Shown here one piece after another: positions 6,515-8,205 of a stretch of 8,205 nt of DNA (positions within the stretch are counted from its first letter, which is position 1; each line of letters starts with the position of its first letter). The position numbers were made by a program, and so were the translations under genes. The notes under the pieces are model-generated. The model worked only from the letters and a program-made list of their open reading frames with translations. It ran no database searches and was not told the origin of the DNA. Source of the stretch: JAYWIG01 sp043789035 (GTDB taxonomy: Bacteria > Pseudomonadota > Gammaproteobacteria > Burkholderiales > Burkholderiaceae_E); the NCBI GenBank assembly GCA_043789035.1, contig JAYWIG010000293.1:1-8205 (forward strand), in the 5' to 3' direction.

Positions 6515-7705
6515 TTACCTACTCATTAGTTCTCTTGCGATGATGACTTTTTGTACTTCCGACGCGCCCTCATAAATACGCAATGCTCGTACTTCTCTGT
6601 AAAGGCTTTCCACAATATGCCCGCGCTTCACGCCGAGGCCGCCCAACATTTGAACCGCCCTGTCAACAATCAGTTGTGCGTTTTCCGTGGCACTCAGCTT
6701 TGCCATTGCCGCTTCGGCGGTGGTGCGGGCACCGGTTGTATCTCTAAGCCATGCTGCCCTGTAGGTGAGAAGGGTGCTACTGTCGATGCCTAATGCCATA
6801 TCGGCAATGCCTGCTTGGGTCAGTTGCAGATCGGCAAGAGTAGCGCCGAACATTTGCCGGTTCTTGCTGTAGCCCATGGCCTCGGCAAAAGCGCGTCTGG
6901 CAAAACCGAGCGCAGCCGCTGCAACGGAAGAGCGAAAAATGTCTAAGGTTTGCATGGCGAGTTTGAAGCCTTGGCCTTCAATGCCGAGCAAGTTTTCTCG
7001 CGGGATGACGCAGTTTTCAAACTTTAACGTGGCTAGCGGGTGCGGCGCAACAACATCAATGCGATCGGCAATCGTTAAACCGGCGGTGTCCGCGTCGACG
7101 ACGAAAGCCGAAATGCCCTTGGCGCCAGGTTCTTCGCTGGTGCGGGCGAAGACGCAATAAAAGTCAGCGATTCCACCGTTCGATATCCAAGTTTTACAAC
7201 CATTGAGTACCCATCCATCCGCGCTCAGTTTTGCTGTGGTGCTCATCGCTGCCACGTCTGATCCAGCATCGGGTTCAGATAACGCAAATGCTGCAATGCT
7301 TAGTCCTTGGGCCACTTTGGGTAAATACTTGTGTTGAATACCTGCGGTGCCCCCTAAGCTAATCGGGCCGCTTCCCAAGCCTTGCATCGCAAAAGCAAAG
7401 TCAGCTAAACCACTATGCCTAGCTAAAGTTTCGCGAATCAGGCAAAGACTACGCGACTCTAAAACTGGATAAACGCCACCGCTGGCGCTCGGCACACAAT
7501 ACTGCAACCAGCCTGCACCCCCAAGTTTTTTAACTAATGCGACGCACGCTGCGTCAATGGCTTCGCGCGATTCATCCTCTTGATGATGCAGATTCTCAGT
7601 TGCCCAGCTGTCGACCGAATTCTGTAAATCGCGGTGTTTATCCTCGAAGAACGGCAGGCCCAGATAGCCTTTGTCGGTGGAGAGGTTGATGGCAGCGTTA
7701 TTCAA
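6515..7705 (-). CDS. Acyl-CoA dehydrogenase, aromatic-acid cluster type
   Basis: This 396-residue flavoprotein has the normal length and domain order of acyl-CoA dehydrogenases: N-terminal helical domain, middle beta domain with the signature ALSEPDAGSD (141-150) and KTWISNGG for FAD contacts (171-178), and a C-terminal helical domain with QMLGGLGV (352-359). The catalytic base is Glu379 in RIYEGASEVQ, the usual position for short- and medium-chain enzymes. It would oxidise an acyl-CoA at the alpha-beta bond and pass electrons to electron-transfer flavoprotein. Its neighbours, an aryl-CoA ligase and a crotonase, suggest a ring-derived acyl-CoA as substrate (inference). The start is TTG at 7705, touching the preceding TAA stop with no gap; GAGGG 7 bases upstream supports it, and no ATG or GTG lies close downstream in frame. 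The N-terminal ~20 residues are not strongly conserved in this family. Confidence 0.92.
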   Translation of the reverse strand: MNNAAINLSTDKGYLGLPFFEDKHRDLQNSVDSWATENLHHQEDESREAIDAACVALVKKLGGAGWLQYCVPSASGGVYPVLESRSLCLIRETLARHSGLADFAFAMQGLGSGPISLGGTAGIQHKYLPKVAQGLSIAAFALSEPDAGSDVAAMSTTAKLSADGWVLNGCKTWISNGGIADFYCVFARTSEEPGAKGISAFVVDADTAGLTIADRIDVVAPHPLATLKFENCVIPRENLLGIEGQGFKLAMQTLDIFRSSVAAAALGFARRAFAEAMGYSKNRQMFGATLADLQLTQAGIADMALGIDSSTLLTYRAAWLRDTTGARTTAEAAMAKLSATENAQLIVDRAVQMLGGLGVKRGHIVESLYREVRALRIYEGASEVQKVIIARELMSR

Positions 7706-8205
7706 TTAATTGCCCTCGAACACAGGTTTTTGTTTGGCCACAAATGCGTTATATGCGCGCTCGAAATCTTGGGTCTGCATACAGATCGCCTGCGCTTGGG
7801 CCTCGGCTTCGATGGCTTGCTCGACAGTCATCGACCATTCTTGATGCAGCATGTTCTTGGTCATCGCATGCGCGAAGGTAGGGCCGCTGACTAAATTCTT
7901 TGCAGCCTCAGTCGCGATTGCGAGAAGTTCTTCTTGCGCGATTACTCGGTTGTAAAAGCCCCATCGTTCGCCTTCTTCCGCGCCTAGGCTGCGGCCAGTA
8001 AATAATAGTTCCGATGCCCTGCCTTGACCGATCAAGCGAGGCAGCAGGGTGCAAGCACCCATATCGCAACCTGCCAAGCCAACGCGAGTAAAAAGAAATG
8101 CAGTTTTGGTTGTTGGAGTGGCATATCGAAAATCGCTAGCAAGTGCCAACATTGCGCCTGCACCAGCACACACGCCATCGATGGCCGCAATAATGGGTTG
8201 TGGGC
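7706..8205 (-). CDS. Enoyl-CoA hydratase/isomerase (crotonase) family protein, 5' end missing
   Basis: The frame stays open to the right edge, so about 166 C-terminal residues of a protein usually near 260-280 residues are visible. The GTG at 8173 is an internal valine in AAIDGVCAGAGAM, the crotonase segment forming part of the CoA oxyanion hole; it is not the start. Further on are VGLAGCDMGAC, PRLIGQGRASELLFTGRSL and the C-terminal AFVAKQKPVFEGN, a strong family ending. By hand alignment the two glutamates of true hydratases (E. coli FadB Glu119 and Glu139) are replaced by Met (8152-8150) and Phe (8092-8090). An Asp at 8065-8063 aligns with the catalytic Asp of dienoyl-CoA isomerase and 4-chlorobenzoyl-CoA dehalogenase. 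So membership of the superfamily is sure, but the reaction is not. Its TAA abuts the dehydrogenase TTG, so the genes are coupled. Confidence 0.9.
   Translation of the reverse strand, partial: PQPIIAAIDGVCAGAGAMLALASDFRYATPTTKTAFLFTRVGLAGCDMGACTLLPRLIGQGRASELLFTGRSLGAEEGERWGFYNRVIAQEELLAIATEAAKNLVSGPTFAHAMTKNMLHQEWSMTVEQAIEAEAQAQAICMQTQDFERAYNAFVAKQKPVFEGN
7713..7717 (-). promoter_or_regulatory. Ribosome binding site for the TTG start of the acyl-CoA dehydrogenase
   Basis: GAGGG on the minus strand lies inside the last codons of the crotonase gene and 7 bases before the TTG at 7705. It decides the start, since the TTG abuts the upstream TAA and there is no alternative start nearby. The stop and start lie in the 10-bp palindrome CAATTAATTG (7703-7712). 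Confidence 0.6.

Noticed and set aside
7634..7894. Open frame of 86 codons on the plus strand across the dehydrogenase/crotonase junction
   Set aside because: Opposite to two conserved coding ends; no ribosome binding site or motif seen.
1..8205. CRISPR arrays, transposons, phage or plasmid functions, tRNA or rRNA
   Set aside because: No spaced repeats, terminal inverted repeats, transposase or integrase motifs, or RNA gene sequences were seen; the window is ordinary metabolic chromosome.

Overview
The window looks like chromosomal DNA from a proteobacterium, most likely a betaproteobacterium of the Burkholderiales type. I infer this from the style of the FadD and CoA-ligase proteins, the CnoX-like thioredoxin-TPR protein, and a COG4324-type aminopeptidase. 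I ran no database search. Gene density is high: the longest stretch without a gene is 68 bases (2164-2231). I see no mobile element, CRISPR array, rRNA or tRNA.

Left half, plus strand. The window opens inside the C-terminal half of a molybdopterin (DMSO-reductase family) oxidoreductase. An ATGA overlap joins it to a predicted outer-membrane lipoprotein with a HELGH zinc-peptidase motif (putative aminopeptidase family). After a short AT-rich gap with a 12-bp palindrome comes fadD, a long-chain fatty acid-CoA ligase. It ends at a strong hairpin shared with the convergent gene on the other strand.

Right half, minus strand, read right to left. A tightly packed run holds a crotonase/enoyl-CoA hydratase family protein (5' end beyond the window), an acyl-CoA dehydrogenase, a benzoate/2-aminobenzoate-type CoA ligase and a CnoX (YbbN) thioredoxin-TPR co-chaperone. 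The first three abut or lie within 4 bp of each other and are almost certainly one operon. CnoX follows after 45 bp and may be read through or separately controlled.

The ligase-dehydrogenase-crotonase trio resembles gene sets that accompany aerobic CoA-dependent breakdown of aromatic acids (2-aminobenzoyl-CoA or salicylyl-CoA type routes). In such a route the ligase would make the aryl-CoA, a flavin monooxygenase expected upstream, outside this window, would dearomatise or hydroxylate it, and the dehydrogenase and crotonase would act on the ring-derived acyl-CoA. The most interesting point is that the crotonase appears to lack both catalytic glutamates of true enoyl-CoA hydratases. It carries an aspartate where dienoyl-CoA isomerase and 4-chlorobenzoyl-CoA dehalogenase have theirs, so its chemistry may differ from its usual name.
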